Shown: piece by piece, positions 9,877-21,087 of the stretch
Layout: every line of letters begins with the position of its first letter
Numbering within the stretch: position 1 is the stretch's first letter
Origin: Heliopora coerulea
Taxonomy: Eukaryota; Cnidaria; Anthozoa; Scleralcyonacea; Helioporidae
Reading direction: 5' to 3'
Length of the DNA: 64,000 nucleotides
NCBI GenBank assembly: GCA_030142905.1
Contig: JASJOG010000002.1
Location: 5,899,001-5,963,000 of the forward strand
Position numbers and translations under genes: made by a program
Notes under the pieces: generated by a model
Seen by the model: only the letters and a program-made list of their open reading frames with translations
What the model was told of the DNA's origin: nothing
Database searches by the model: none

Positions 9877-12048
9877 CTATATGAGGAAAAATGATGAAGG
9901 TGAGAAATTAAAATCTTATTATATTGTAGGCTCATATATATATATATATATATCTTTCACATTAACAGAACGGTTAAAACTCGACACCTTTCTGTCAACC
10001 TTTTTCGGATTTTCCCCTGCAACTTGAAAATGAGTTATGCAAAGCATTAGTGTAGGAACCGGTGGAAAATAGGGGGCACGTGCCCTCCCAACTTTGGTTT
10101 GCAGAAACAAAATGGCCGGTTCCCTTTATATATCTGCTGAATGCAACTACCAGAATGCCTTTCGGAATCTTGTTTGCAATGTTAACGTAGCAATTGTATT
10201 TCATGGAATCCTGCCGTGCAAGGTTCCATCTCTTCCTCTTACGACAACTATCTCATGTAAGCTACTCAAAAATGCCTGATAGTAGTAATGTGCCTGCAGG
10301 TCCTGCCACCAAAAAGACGAAGCAAAACACGCAGTTGTATGATGATGCAATGCCTTTTTTGAATAATTGTTGAGAAACTATGTTGCTGTTGCTCTGCTTG
10401 CAAAACCTGTTCTCACAATCTACCTCACGCTTAGGAATCTAAAGTTTAATGGAGAATTTAGCCCTAGATAATGTTCTTAGATTTGTGTCCCCACAGTGAG
10501 TAAAACTTTCGTACATCTATGCAATATTAAGACTCCTTACATTGGTTTGTTTAAGAATAGTCGCATGCCGCTCAGCAGGGACATTAAATTAGATTTAAAA
10601 GAGGTTCTAGCTCTTTCTATCAAGAAAGTTATTCCATTATTTTTACTATAGTCAATGTCAGCCAATTCTACTCGCTAATGGAAGACGTCCGTATAGAAAA
10701 AAGCTTTATGTCATGATTAAAATATTAATTATCAACATGAAAGAATTCCGCTATTCTGATTGGCTGGGAGCAATGGAATTTTAAGGTACGACAGTGTTGA
10801 AACAAAGGTAACAGTAATTTGAACTGAATTACCTCTTTTCAGCTCTGAATATCCTTTTTAGGTCTGTATCACTTTCTTCATATATATATATATATATTAA
10901 ATAGTAATGGCTTGGCTTTCTCGTGAAATTTGGAAAAACACTCACTAACGAATTTTTCAAAGACCTCAACTGCACTCGTCCCTCGAGCTCGTTCGGTTTT
11001 GTCAGTCTTAGAAACTCTCTCCCGTGCGTGTTTTTCCAAATTGCAGCTCAAAACCATACTATTACACATAATAGGTAAATTTATAGGTAAATTTGCAAGC
11101 TTTCGTCCTCTTAACTCTGAACTTCATCGAGCAATAATGGTCGAGTGTTTTCAGCTCACCTCGTTTTAACTCTTTTCCTGTAGGAGCTCTTCCCTTGACG
11201 AGTAAAGCCCTGTATACACAACCAAGTTTTCCTTGACAATTTCTCGTTGATAAGCAGTGAAGTATCAATGGGGGACCTGGAAGCTAGGCCCCTGTGACGG
11301 CTTTGCTGCCCCAGAATATCTGGCCTTAGTATTTAACTAAGAATTTTACGCGACGTCTTTGAATTGTTGAAATTTGAAGTGAGTTTCTTTTGTTAAACTT
11401 GTTCTGGTTGGCTTATCTGGTTGAGCCAGTTCACTAATGAGTAACGTACTCCAGAGCCTTCGGTCGTTTTGAACTACGCCTGATTTTGAACAACACCCGC
11501 GTTTTACCAGTTATGAACTAGTTAAAGCACGAGTAAAATTTTCGGTATTCTTTACTTTCCAGTGATTTTAGTAACTCTAGCAACATTTCCGGGTCTGTTT
11601 GCAACACCAATAGCGCATCATTAAGGTAGTTGTGGAAATTTTCTTTCTCAGATGCTATTTCTATGGCGACTATCGGTTATTTTGAAGGAATTGGTTCCGT
11701 GGCTACAGTTAAGGCCGAAATCATTAACCTAATACCAGGAATATTTGACAAATTTTAGCCATACATCCTTTCGGGGAGTGCACCCCCGATTCTCCATGGA
11801 CCCTCTAAAATTTCTATCCGAGCTAGCTTTTAAATTACGTTCGAGATAGCGATTTTTGACCTAAACAGTCATTAAATGCAAAACATGTGAGTCGAAAATT
11901 TTAATATATATCATACGTTGCCTAATTTCCTATTAGAAAAGTCCGAAAGTAGATTGATAAACCATTTCCATTAACTTTTTATGCAACCATTCTCGGCTCA
12001 GGCATCACAAATCCTCCGGATACGCCACTGATTGGTGATCTTCATTGG
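9877..12048. other. Last intron of the protease gene, left part
   Basis: Non-coding, with (TA)n runs at 9932-9952 and 10880-10898 and a MITE half at 10114-10200. No exon seen. Confidence 0.5.
10114..10200. mobile_element. Half copy of the GCCGGTTCCC MITE
   Basis: GGCCGGTTCCCTTTATA, then CTGCTGAATGCAACTACCAG matches one end of the elements at 30791 and 39111. The second end is missing. Confidence 0.55.
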
Positions 12049-13068
12049 CAGGGCCGCCGAGAGAATGTGCGGGGCCCGGGGCAATATTTTGTCGTGGGCC
12101 CCTATGACGTCATAGGGGCATTTATTTAGGGGCATTTAAAAAATCACAAGCAAAACTAAAAACACTGCTAACTGCTTAGCTTCCTTAGCGTAGCTGCGCA
12201 AGGCATACAGTGCTAGAAGGCATTGTTACAAACTTTGAAGAGAAACCTTAAAGAACATGCACTGTCACGTTAGTCCGTAACCAAGAATAACATGAAGTGT
12301 CAGTCATACATACAGTTAAATCTCACAGTTAAATCTTACGCAGTGGCACGAAGATGTGAATTTTGCCTTGGAGTAGTAAGAATAATATTTTACGAATGAG
12401 CGCAGCGAATGAGTAAAATACTGTTTTCGCCAGGAGAAGATAAAATTCATATTTTCGTGCCACCATGTAATGTTCTATATTTAGGCTGTGATGAAACTTT
12501 TCTACGTGCTTATATTTACAAACTAAAAATATCCTGAACCTTGCTAAACTCTTTGTTATTTATCGTTTTATCTTCATATGATAAAACGTTTTTCCTTTTA
12601 TACGTGTACTTTATTGCTTCTCGCCAAGCGACTTAATGTCTTTTCTGGTCACTTTCAAAACTATGCCATATTTTGACTGCGACATGACAACATGTCAATA
12701 AAATGAAACTGGCGGGAAGTGATCGCGTGACATACCAATATTTGCAACGCAGTGCGCGCTTGCTTAAAATGTATATTCTTTCAAAATATTATTTTGGGGT
12801 GAATTTCTCTTAAGTTAATTCACGAAGTGCTATATTTCGTGTTTAGAAGGCCTTGCAAGTTGTATCGTCAAATGGCTGATACAGCGAGAGCGCTAACTTG
12901 ACAGAGGCCCCCAATTTTAAAAAAATGTGAACATGGGCCCCTAAGACTGCTCCGACATTTAGTCGGAGCATTGCTCAATTTTGGGCGGTCTGTCAAGTTG
13001 GGGCCCCTAGTAAGATAGGGACCCGGGGCAAATTACGCCCCTGCCTCCCCCCCGTCTCGGCGGCCCTG
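12049..13068. mobile_element. hAT-like non-autonomous element
   Basis: Inverted ends CAGGGCCGCCGAGA and TCTCGGCGGCCCTG, with 8-bp flanks TTCATTGG and CTCATTGG (one mismatch) as the target duplication. GC-rich termini (GGGGCCC-type runs) enclose an AT-rich body of 1 kb with no coding capacity. The CAGGG start and 8-bp duplication fit hAT elements. Confidence 0.75.
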
Positions 13069-13294
13069 CTCATTGGGCGGAAGGTTTAATACCAGTACCT
13101 AACATGAAACACGTAACACATAATACGTGATTTATAACACGTGTCAAGTAAAATATAACCCAAAATACACGTCATATAACAAGTGGCATGTAACACGTAG
13201 CATCTAAGGCATAGTATACCACTCACCACACATTCACCACACAAAAAGAAACAAGGAAAAAAATGAAAAGCAGTTGAATTTTTTCCTGGCTTAC

Positions 13295-13543
13295 CATTCA
13301 TCCTTATGCACTTTCCGTCCCCATCTTCTCCAAAATCACGATCACAAATGCATTTGGCTTTGCCTCCCAAACCGCGGTAACAGTAGGAATTTGAATGGCA
13401 AACGGTTTTGTTACAGGGATCCTCGCAATTCACGCCATCTCCATGGAAGTTCGGACGACATTTACAAGTGAATCGATCGTTTTCTGGAGTACATATCGCG
13501 TTCTCATGACAACTGTGCGAGCCAAGTTTACATAGGTCTGTTT
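13295..13543 (-). CDS. Tandem EGF exon
   Basis: A 249-bp phase 1-1 exon with acceptor TTTCTTACAG|AAACAG and donor AATG|GTAAGC. It encodes two six-cysteine EGF-like domains. The first has TDLCKLGSHSCHENAIC and then CKCRPNFHGDGVNC. The second runs from EDPCNKTVCHSNSYC to CICDRDFGEDGDGKC. They place a short rigid spacer between the SEA domain and the membrane. A longer open frame running past the donor to 13086 is intron read-through. Confidence 0.87.
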
Positions 13544-14289
13544 CTGTAAGAAATATATATTACGTTAGATATACTGATTGTTTTAGTAATCGTAAAAGTG
13601 AAAAATCATACATTAGGAAGTAATGAGAGGGAGAGCTCGTGCCAGCCTCAGTTTCCCCACTTCTGCATTTCGAAAAAATATTCTGTGTATGATAATTGTT
13701 TAAGCATGATTAAAGTAATAAATAATGATATCCCGTAACAATTGTATGCGAATGAATAACGAAAATAAGAGCCCAGCTTAATTTACGAAGATGAATAGTC
13801 ATCTTTTATAAACATTTATAAAACTCATTAAGAATTCATGAAGAAAAGACAAAAGAAAATCATAACCGTGTCGTATCTGTATATGTGATACAGACACACG
13901 TGACTTTATCCTTAATTTCTCTTCAAATTTACCTCAATATTTTTCGCCTTAGAAAACAGAAATTACCAAACCTTCGTAGGGAATTAGCGTATAAAGTGGT
14001 TCTTCTTATAAGACATTTACAAAACTCACGGTTTGTGCTTTATCGAATCCAAAACACCCGGTTGTCGTCTCGTGCTCTATATCCGATAAAGCACTCCTGC
14101 TCGTTTCGTAAATAGGACATATAGGCAAGCCACGAATAAATTTTATAAGAGATTTATTAACACTGACATTTTGTTGTCATCGTGCTACATTATCAAAGTG
14201 ACCTAAAGTTAACAATTACACAAGTGATTACATGAAATTAAAGAAAGTCGTGAATGAGTAGTTTTAAAATCTCCTCGGTAACATTTACA

Positions 14290-14303
14290 AAGATAGTCGC
14301 CAT
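14290..14303 (+). repeat. Target-site duplication, left copy
   Basis: AAGATAGTCGCCAT, repeated exactly at 17386-17399. Between this copy and the left arm are 28 extra bases (14304-14331) absent from the right end. Confidence 0.8.
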
Positions 14304-14425
14304 AGACTTTCCGGGCGGAAAACGTAGTCTCAGGATAAAAATGAGAGCCCACCTCAAAATTTTAAGGTGGAGAACCATGATCGCAACAAGGCAAGACAAG
14401 TTAAAACATTTTGAAAATAAGTTGG

Positions 14426-14465
14426 ATTCTAACGTTTCGTTGCAACGTGCAACATCTTCAGAGTG
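14426..14465 (-). ncRNA. Hammerhead ribozyme-like motif, left-arm mirror copy
   Basis: Mirror image of the motif at 17252-17291, with identical core. The two motifs sit near the outer ends of the palindrome, on opposite strands. Confidence 0.5.
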
Positions 14466-14598
14466 TAATATTACAAGGTTATCAGTGTCTATATATAAGT
14501 CTATTTACATGCGAGAATGAATAATTAATTGGCGCCCAACCAATCACAAAAGGTGACAAGTAAGAAGCTGAGAGAAAAATTAATGACCGGGCGAGAGA

Positions 14599-15849
14599 CT
14601 AAAACAAAGAAAGAGGTGTGGAAGAGATATTTTCGTTGAGCGGAGGTTTGAGTTTAGAAATAAGTAGGCTTTCCCGAAGAAGTAGTTCAAAATTTGAATT
14701 GGAACGGCAGGAAGAGACAATGGTAAAGTCGTCGGGGGAGATGTTATGTCCGGTTTGACGAGTATAAGTGAGAACGCTCGACAATGAATGAGTAGCCCGT
14801 TTCTTTCCCGTCAAAGGCGAAACCCTCATGTGCTCCGAGATACGTGTATGTAAATGGCGACGTGTTTGCCCCAAATACGATGCACCACAGCATCGACACG
14901 TGTAATTATAAACAACACGCGATCTCATTAGCATGGGAATCCGGTCTTTGAAGGGAAAGAAACTAGACAAGCGCCGGCCAGATCGGAAAATAAATCGTAA
15001 AGACAAATCTGGGAAGGCAGAAGAACACAATTTTATGATTTGTGTTCGGATCTGTAGAGAGTGAGACCCTGTGAAGGGAAGAGAGAAATTGATAACAGTT
15101 TTATGAGAGACATTTGTATCGTGAGGGGGTGGACTAAACAGCCTGTCAAGAAAGACACGAATACAGCGATCAAGAAAAACCTCGGGGTAACCATTATTGA
15201 GAAGTATTTTTTTCAGTTTAAGTATTTCAGAATGAAAAAGGTGGTATGACGAACAAATTTCAAAATAACGATCGAGTAGAGTGTAGACAAGACCACGTTT
15301 AAACGATAAGGGGATAAAACTATCAAAGTTCGTAAATAAGCCGGTGAAAGAAGGTTTCCGATAAACTGAGGTGGTAAAGCCGTCAGTGCGGTCAATCGAA
15401 ACGTCTAGAAAAGGTAAAGTGGATTTGTCCTCTAGTTGACAAGTAAACGAGATATTAGGGTGCTGTGAATTGAGATAATCTTTAAAAAGGTGAACATGGT
15501 CTCGAGAACGGAAAATAACAAAACAATCGTCAATGTAGCGCCGGAAGAAAAGGGATTTAAATTCAGATGGACAATTAGCCAACCAAGCACGTTCATGAAA
15601 AGAGAGAAAAATATTTGCGAAAAGAGGACCAAGGGGAGAACCCATAGCTACGCCGTCTACCTGTTCATATAATGAGTTATTAAAAATAAAATGACAATTC
15701 TTAACCGATAAGCATAAGAGTTTACGGAGTTCCGAAATCGAGAAACCTTCGAATAGTGTGGAGTTTTGGAAAGCCTTATTAATTATAATATCTATTGTCT
15801 CGTCCAGCGGAACGTTGGTAAAAAGCGAGTCAACGTCAAAACTAGCCAT
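14599..15849 (-). pseudogene. Penelope-like RT + GIY-YIG ORF, left arm (5'-truncated)
   Basis: About 416 codons open from the palindrome centre to the stop. Reverse transcriptase motifs in order: FDVDSLFTNVP (motif A), GVAMGSPLGPLFANIF (B), RRYIDDCFVIF (C, YIDD), LPFLDVSI (D) and a thumb-like YRKPSFTGLFTNF. A GIY-YIG-type nuclease follows: VVYNYTCRCCGASYLGQTRRHLHTR. This order is characteristic of endonuclease-bearing Penelope-like elements. The fingers region upstream of motif A is missing, so it is not a full retroelement protein. The frame continues across the centre into the other arm, which adds about 33 meaningless residues including an artificial start. Confidence 0.88.
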
Positions 15850-15867
15850 ATTTTTATGGCTAGTTTT

Positions 15868-17118
15868 ATGGCTAGTTTTGACGTTGACTCGCTTTTTACC
15901 AACGTTCCGCTGGACGAGACAATAGATATTATAATTAATAAGGCTTTCCAAAACTCCACACTATTCGAAGGTTTCTCGATTTCGGAACTCCGTAAACTCT
16001 TATGCTTATCGGTTAAGAATTGTCATTTTATTTTTAATAACTCATTATATGAACAGGTAGACGGCGTAGCTATGGGTTCTCCCCTTGGTCCTCTTTTCGC
16101 AAATATTTTTCTCTCTTTTCATGAACGTGCTTGGTTGGCTAATTGTCCATCTGAATTTAAATCCCTTTTCTTCCGGCGCTACATTGACGATTGTTTTGTT
16201 ATTTTCCGTTCTCGAGACCATGTTCACCTTTTTAAAGATTATCTCAATTCACAGCACCCTAATATCTCGTTTACTTGTCAACTAGAGGACAAATCCACTT
16301 TACCTTTTCTAGACGTTTCGATTGACCGCACTGACGGCTTTACCACCTCAGTTTATCGGAAACCTTCTTTCACCGGCTTATTTACGAACTTTGATAGTTT
16401 TATCCCCTTATCGTTTAAACGTGGTCTTGTCTACACTCTACTCGATCGTTATTTTGAAATTTGTTCGTCATACCACCTTTTTCATTCTGAAATACTTAAA
16501 CTGAAAAAAATACTTCTCAATAATGGTTACCCCGAGGTTTTTCTTGATCGCTGTATTCGTGTCTTTCTTGACAGGCTGTTTAGTCCACCCCCTCACGATA
16601 CAAATGTCTCTCATAAAACTGTTATCAATTTCTCTCTTCCCTTCACAGGGTCTCACTCTCTACAGATCCGAACACAAATCATAAAATTGTGTTCTTCTGC
16701 CTTCCCAGATTTGTCTTTACGATTTATTTTCCGATCTGGCCGGCGCTTGTCTAGTTTCTTTCCCTTCAAAGACCGGATTCCCATGCTAATGAGATCGCGT
16801 GTTGTTTATAATTACACGTGTCGATGCTGTGGTGCATCGTATTTGGGGCAAACACGTCGCCATTTACATACACGTATCTCGGAGCACATGAGGGTTTCGC
16901 CTTTGACGGGAAAGAAACGGGCTACTCATTCATTGTCGAGCGTTCTCACTTATACTCGTCAAACCGGACATAACATCTCCCCCGACGACTTTACCATTGT
17001 CTCTTCCTGCCGTTCCAATTCAAATTTTGAACTACTTCTTCGGGAAAGCCTACTTATTTCTAAACTCAAACCTCCGCTCAACGAAAATATCTCTTCCACA
17101 CCTCTTTCTTTGTTTTAG
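15868..17118 (+). pseudogene. Penelope-like RT + GIY-YIG ORF, right arm (5'-truncated)
   Basis: Mirror copy of the left-arm ORF, with the same truncation just before RT motif A, the same intact YIDD and GIY-YIG motifs, and the same stop. Its protein is the same over the shared length. With no promoter or 5' region of its own it is probably not autonomous, although RT motifs A to E and the nuclease are undamaged. Confidence 0.88.
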
Positions 17119-17251
17119 TCTCTCGCCCGGTCATTAATTTTTCTCTCAGCTTCTTACTTGTCACCTTTTGTGATTGGTTGGGCGCCAATTAATTATTCAT
17201 TCTCGCATGTAAATAGACTTATATATAGACACTGATAACCTTGTAATATTA

Positions 17252-17291
17252 CACTCTGAAGATGTTGCACGTTGCAACGAAACGTTAGAAT
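17252..17291 (+). ncRNA. Hammerhead ribozyme-like motif in Penelope-like tail
   Basis: CTGAAGA (17256-17262), then stem II GTTGC/GCAAC, then GAAA (17279-17282), then palindromic ACGT and a GTT cleavage triplet. Penelope-like elements are known to carry minimal type I hammerheads, some with palindromic stem III acting as dimers. Stem I is weak here (two clear pairs next to the core), so activity is doubtful. Confidence 0.5.
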
Positions 17292-17385
17292 CCAACTTAT
17301 TTTCAAAATGTTTTAACTTGTCTTGCCTTGTTGCGATCATGGTTCTCCACCTTAAAATTTTGAGGTGGGCTCTCATTTTTATCCT

Positions 17386-17399
17386 AAGATAGTCGCCAT
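17386..17399 (+). repeat. Target-site duplication, right copy
   Basis: AAGATAGTCGCCAT, abutting the right arm directly. The exact 14-base match brackets the whole inverted pair. Confidence 0.8.
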
Positions 17400-17639
17400 C
17401 TTGTTTCTGAGCCTTCACTGCTATAATCACCTGCATGTGATTACTGAGATTTATGACGTAATTTTCCGGCCAGTCACCACGCAGGCTTTTGGATAATCAC
17501 CTGTGTAATTATACTAACAAGCAATAATCCGTTACTTATACATTTTCATAGATGATGAGGAATAAGCCAATGACAGGAAGTAAATGTCGGAGAGGATGCA
17601 GAATCCTCAAAACCAAGAAAGATGGAAGGAACTAATGTT

Positions 17640-17960
17640 TTCGCCAAGAGAAGTTTTAAATTTTGAAACAAGGAGACTTATTTCAAGGAGCCCATAAGCA
17701 ATTCAAACGTTGAATTCCAAGTTGACAATACAGAAATATAGTTAAAAGAAATAGGGTAGCAAATTTCGGTGGAATAATTAAGAATATTGAAAGGAGATGG
17801 ATGAGATAGTTTCTTTCTGTTCAAAGCCGAAACTCCGATGTGTTCTGATATACACGCGTGCAAATGACAGCGTGTCTGCCCTCAATATAATGCTTCGCAG
17901 CACTGACACCAAAATTATTTTGTAAACTACATACGATCTCAGAAACTTGGGGGTCCGGTT
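17640..17960 (-). mobile_element. Degraded Penelope-like GIY-YIG remnant
   Basis: On the minus strand, pieces align with the nuclease end of the nearby elements: HACISEHIGVSALNRKK corresponds to HTRISEHMRVSPLTGKK, with FELLMGSLK after it. Stops interrupt it and no RT is left. Confidence 0.65.
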
Positions 17961-18802
17961 TTTTTAAGGGAAAGAAGTGGTACGTAGGCGCAGTTTTGGC
18001 TTCAAAATGATGCGAAGCTTAACTTAAGAACTGACAAGCAGGAAGATGACTCTTCACCTTCATATATTGATTTCCGCCAGATGAATCGTTGGTGATTATA
18101 CATACTGTTTAGACCCAAAAAGTGTATCATCACGCTCTAGTAAGACCTAGTTTTATATTTAAACAAAGAAATTAATGTAGAAGACCTTAAACGTTTCCCT
18201 AGAAGTACCTCATCAGCATATAACCACACAAATTAGACCTCTATCCACCTGACTTTTGAATAGAGAACATTCGTTTTCAACTCTTCATAAGTTTCATATT
18301 TTAACCTTAATAGTTTCTGAAGGGAAATAACGTTGCATTACAGCCTACAATCATTTATGGGTAGGCCACGGTTTCTTCCAATAACCTGTAATGGGTCATT
18401 TAATTGCTTCAAAAGGTTGGATTTCAGTGGGTAAGAGCAACTCACGGGCGATCCGTTGATCACGAGTTCCTTTCAGATACTTAGTAAAAGATTTTAAGTT
18501 TGCATGCAAGCTCAACACTATGCCCATTCACAAATATTTGTTTGTTAAAAAAGTCACATGCCACTACAAAAAAGGGTTACGATACTACTTAAAAAGGTGC
18601 GCTACACGTGGCCTTAATGAGCCGGGTTCCTTGACCGACCGTGTATTGGGACTGATTTTATAAGGAAAGCAAACATGCAAATGCGTTGCTTAGGGGCTGA
18701 TTACATGGAGAATTTCAGCCCGGGCTGAAATTCCAGCCCGGTTAATCGAGTTGAGATTTAAGTCAGTAAGGTCGGTAATGACAAATGATAAAAGCAACAT
18801 AC

Positions 18803-19261
18803 TTGAAAGTTTCAAGGGTTCCGATGAATCAATAGAAAGTAATAAAAAACCACTTCGAATTGCTGAAGACAGAACGTCCTTTAGCTTCGACAAATTTATT
18901 TCGTCTTTTTCTTCGAGTGCGAACACCAGCAAAAAGTCAGCCAGTACACTCCCTTTTCGGAAGCCGATCACTTGCGTACCAACAAAGTCACTGAATGCTT
19001 TTGATGAATTGACTGCACGTGATATACCACTTTGAATCTTTTTGGCTAAAACGGTGTATGCATAGGATTCAGGATCGTTCAGGGATGGCGAATACGGTTC
19101 GTTCAGGCGGATTACCGACTTATAGATTGTATTTCCAGTTGAACATCGGATACCATCACCAACGTATCCTTTTTGACATCGACATGAGAAAGAACCGATG
19201 ACATTTTTACACGTTGAGCGCGTTGAACATCTTTTATCCTTTTCGCTGCATTCGTCGGTTT
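18803..19261 (-). CDS. EGF + SEA domain exon
   Basis: A 459-bp phase 1-1 exon with acceptor TTTTTGTAG|AAACCGAC and probable donor TTTCAA|GTATGT. Residues about 1-41 form a calcium-binding EGF: TDECSEKDKRCS, then CKNVIGSFSCRCQKGYVGDG, including the C-x-N-x4-F-x-C-x-C hydroxylation signature. Residues about 45-152 form a SEA domain: IYKSVIRLNEPYS near the start, and FRKGSVLADFLLVF holding the G-S-V motif at which many SEA domains self-cleave. The SEA domain sits outside the membrane, between EGFs, so it could allow shedding of the protease. Self-cleavage is inferred from the motif only. Confidence 0.85.
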
Positions 19262-20223
19262 CTACAAAAAGTTGTAAGAAAAATATACGAGAAAATCATC
19301 TAGTTATGGATGGTACGATCATGAAAATTGTGTATATAATTTCACATGCGAAAACCATATGAAATCGCAACGTTTTCACGTATGAAATACCTAATTCACT
19401 TATTAAATAAATAGGTTCAAAGTTTTACATGTGCAATTTTGGTATTTGAAACATCAATACTAAGCAGAAAGGTACAAACGTTTCTCAAACCTTTCAGGCA
19501 TGAATGATTTTCCCTTTTCTTCTTTGTCCTCTTTTCGTTTTTTGCATTGCTTTTTCATTTTTTGGATTGTTGTAGTTTATTGTTGTACCACAATCGTATC
19601 CATGAAAGTGCAAGATATACTGAAAAGTCTCTTTTCTGCACAAATTGTACTTTTGCACATGATTTAATTTAGATTAGCTTTGTTAATAAGGCTCAGTTCA
19701 AATGTCGAACTTTTCATGTGGCGAAATAAATGCAAATCAGTTTGGACAAAGGATCTTGCTCATTAACATTAGATTCGGCACATGTAAAGTTCGACGTTTG
19801 AACTGGGCCTAACCAACATTAATATGAATCCAATTTAAACGACGAATTTGATAGTTTGGTTAAAAAACATGAAAATTTTACCACACAGATAAAAATGCAA
19901 GAAAAATCAATTTCATAGCATATGTAGTTTTACTAGCTTTATTGTATACGTCGCTATGGTGTCATCTATAACGACCCGGCATTTTCAGAATTGTATCCGT
20001 CCGGCATCGAATACGAGGTCTCAGATGAATTAAGTTCCACCAAAAAGTTTTATCCGTTATATGAGCCGGAGTACCGTCACATTCATGCAGTTGCTTCAAT
20101 TAAGCATGTGTGAATTAAATTCATATATTAAGCACCTGATGTCTTGGGAAACATCTATAGCAGGATGTGGGTAAGTTCCCCATTAGCTGGGTTGTGTTTT
20201 AGATTTTATGACTGTTTAGTTTA

Positions 20224-20425
20224 AAAATACAGAACAACGGTAACTCCGAAAAGTGAAAAAATATTTGATGCGATTCTACGTTTCGACTAGGTCTTATTCA
20301 TCGTCAGGAATACTACTTCTAACATCTTTAGCAGTTGCACTCCGGACGATGACCAAGACCTAGTCGAAACAAAGAATTGCATTAAATATATTTTATCTTT
20401 CGGAGTTACCGTTGTTCTGTATTTA
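20224..20425. repeat. Inverted repeat with hammerhead-like core
   Basis: Arms of about 75 bp (ACAGAACAACGGTAACTCCG against its complement) surround a spacer of about 50 bp. On the minus strand the left arm reads CTGACGA, then CCTAGTCGAAACGTAGAAT. The core CUGANGA and GAAA, an ACGU/GUA triplet and a 4-bp stem I (AUUC/GAAU) are present; stem II is imperfect. The right arm keeps only part. Confidence 0.45.
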
Positions 20426-21087
20426 ATCAAAATATTCGGTGGTTTCCGTAATTATTAATTTAAAAATTAGAATAAATTTTGCGTTAAGAAACACACAAAC
20501 AACACAAACAACTAAGAAAACCACAAACAACTAAGGTAACCTTGAAAGATACTCAAAATGTAAAAAATAAAGCACCACCTGTTGAGGTGTGCTCTAGTGA
20601 AATATTGCATCGATGTTTTTGAACACCTGACCGCGAGATGTAGTCCAAGTCGAGGTCTTTCCTGAAAACAGAGTTCGGATATTTCCCCAGTACAGACTGA
20701 CAAGTGAGGTCATTTAGTAGTCTATTATAAGGCCTTATCGAAGTTTAAATGAATCTTGCAAAAATCCTTTATTCATTTTTCATTAACTTTGGAAAGCTTA
20801 ATTTTATTCAGCAGCTTCGTATTGTATGGGAACTTTTCCTCTTCTGGCTGTCCTTGACCCTTTCAGGGTCGTGGGAGACGTCTTGGGTAGAAAAAGGTTA
20901 AGGCTATTTTTACTACACATTTTCCTGAAGTTTTACTTTTTTTCTCCCTACATTAGCTAGTGCTTTAAACTTTGCTGATCAGAGTGGGCGAATGTTTTCC
21001 ACATCCGCTCAATGAACCAGCCAGATTTCTGGGGTTTCCAATTGGACCTACCATCACAATATCCATGTAATGAAAAAACATACTTAC

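Larger units (their letters stand above)
14332..17385. mobile_element. Head-to-head Penelope-like retroelement palindrome
   Basis: Two arms of 1518 bp (14332-15849 and 15868-17385) are mirror images about position 15858.5 with no net length difference. An 18-bp spacer (15850-15867) itself repeats the arm start ATGGCTAGTTTT. Each arm is one 5'-truncated Penelope-like copy with its 3' tail facing outward. A 14-bp direct repeat flanks the whole, and the outer flanks are unrelated, so this is one insertion and not a mirrored assembly join. It lies in the intron between the two EGF-bearing exons of the protease gene. Encoded proteins are identical between arms, which implies a young insertion or ongoing conversion. 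Confidence 0.9.

Noticed and set aside
13086..13294. Downstream extension of the EGF open frame
   Set aside because: Runs past a consensus donor (AATG|GTAAGC) into repetitive CATGT/CACGTA intron sequence.
15061..15249. Short ORFs on the opposite strand or other frames of the Penelope arms
   Set aside because: Shadows of the RT/GIY-YIG frame; they appear in mirrored pairs.
15766..15951. Apparent ATG starts and first ~33 residues of the two 450-codon Penelope ORFs
   Set aside because: They come from reading through the palindrome centre into the other arm and are not real N-termini.
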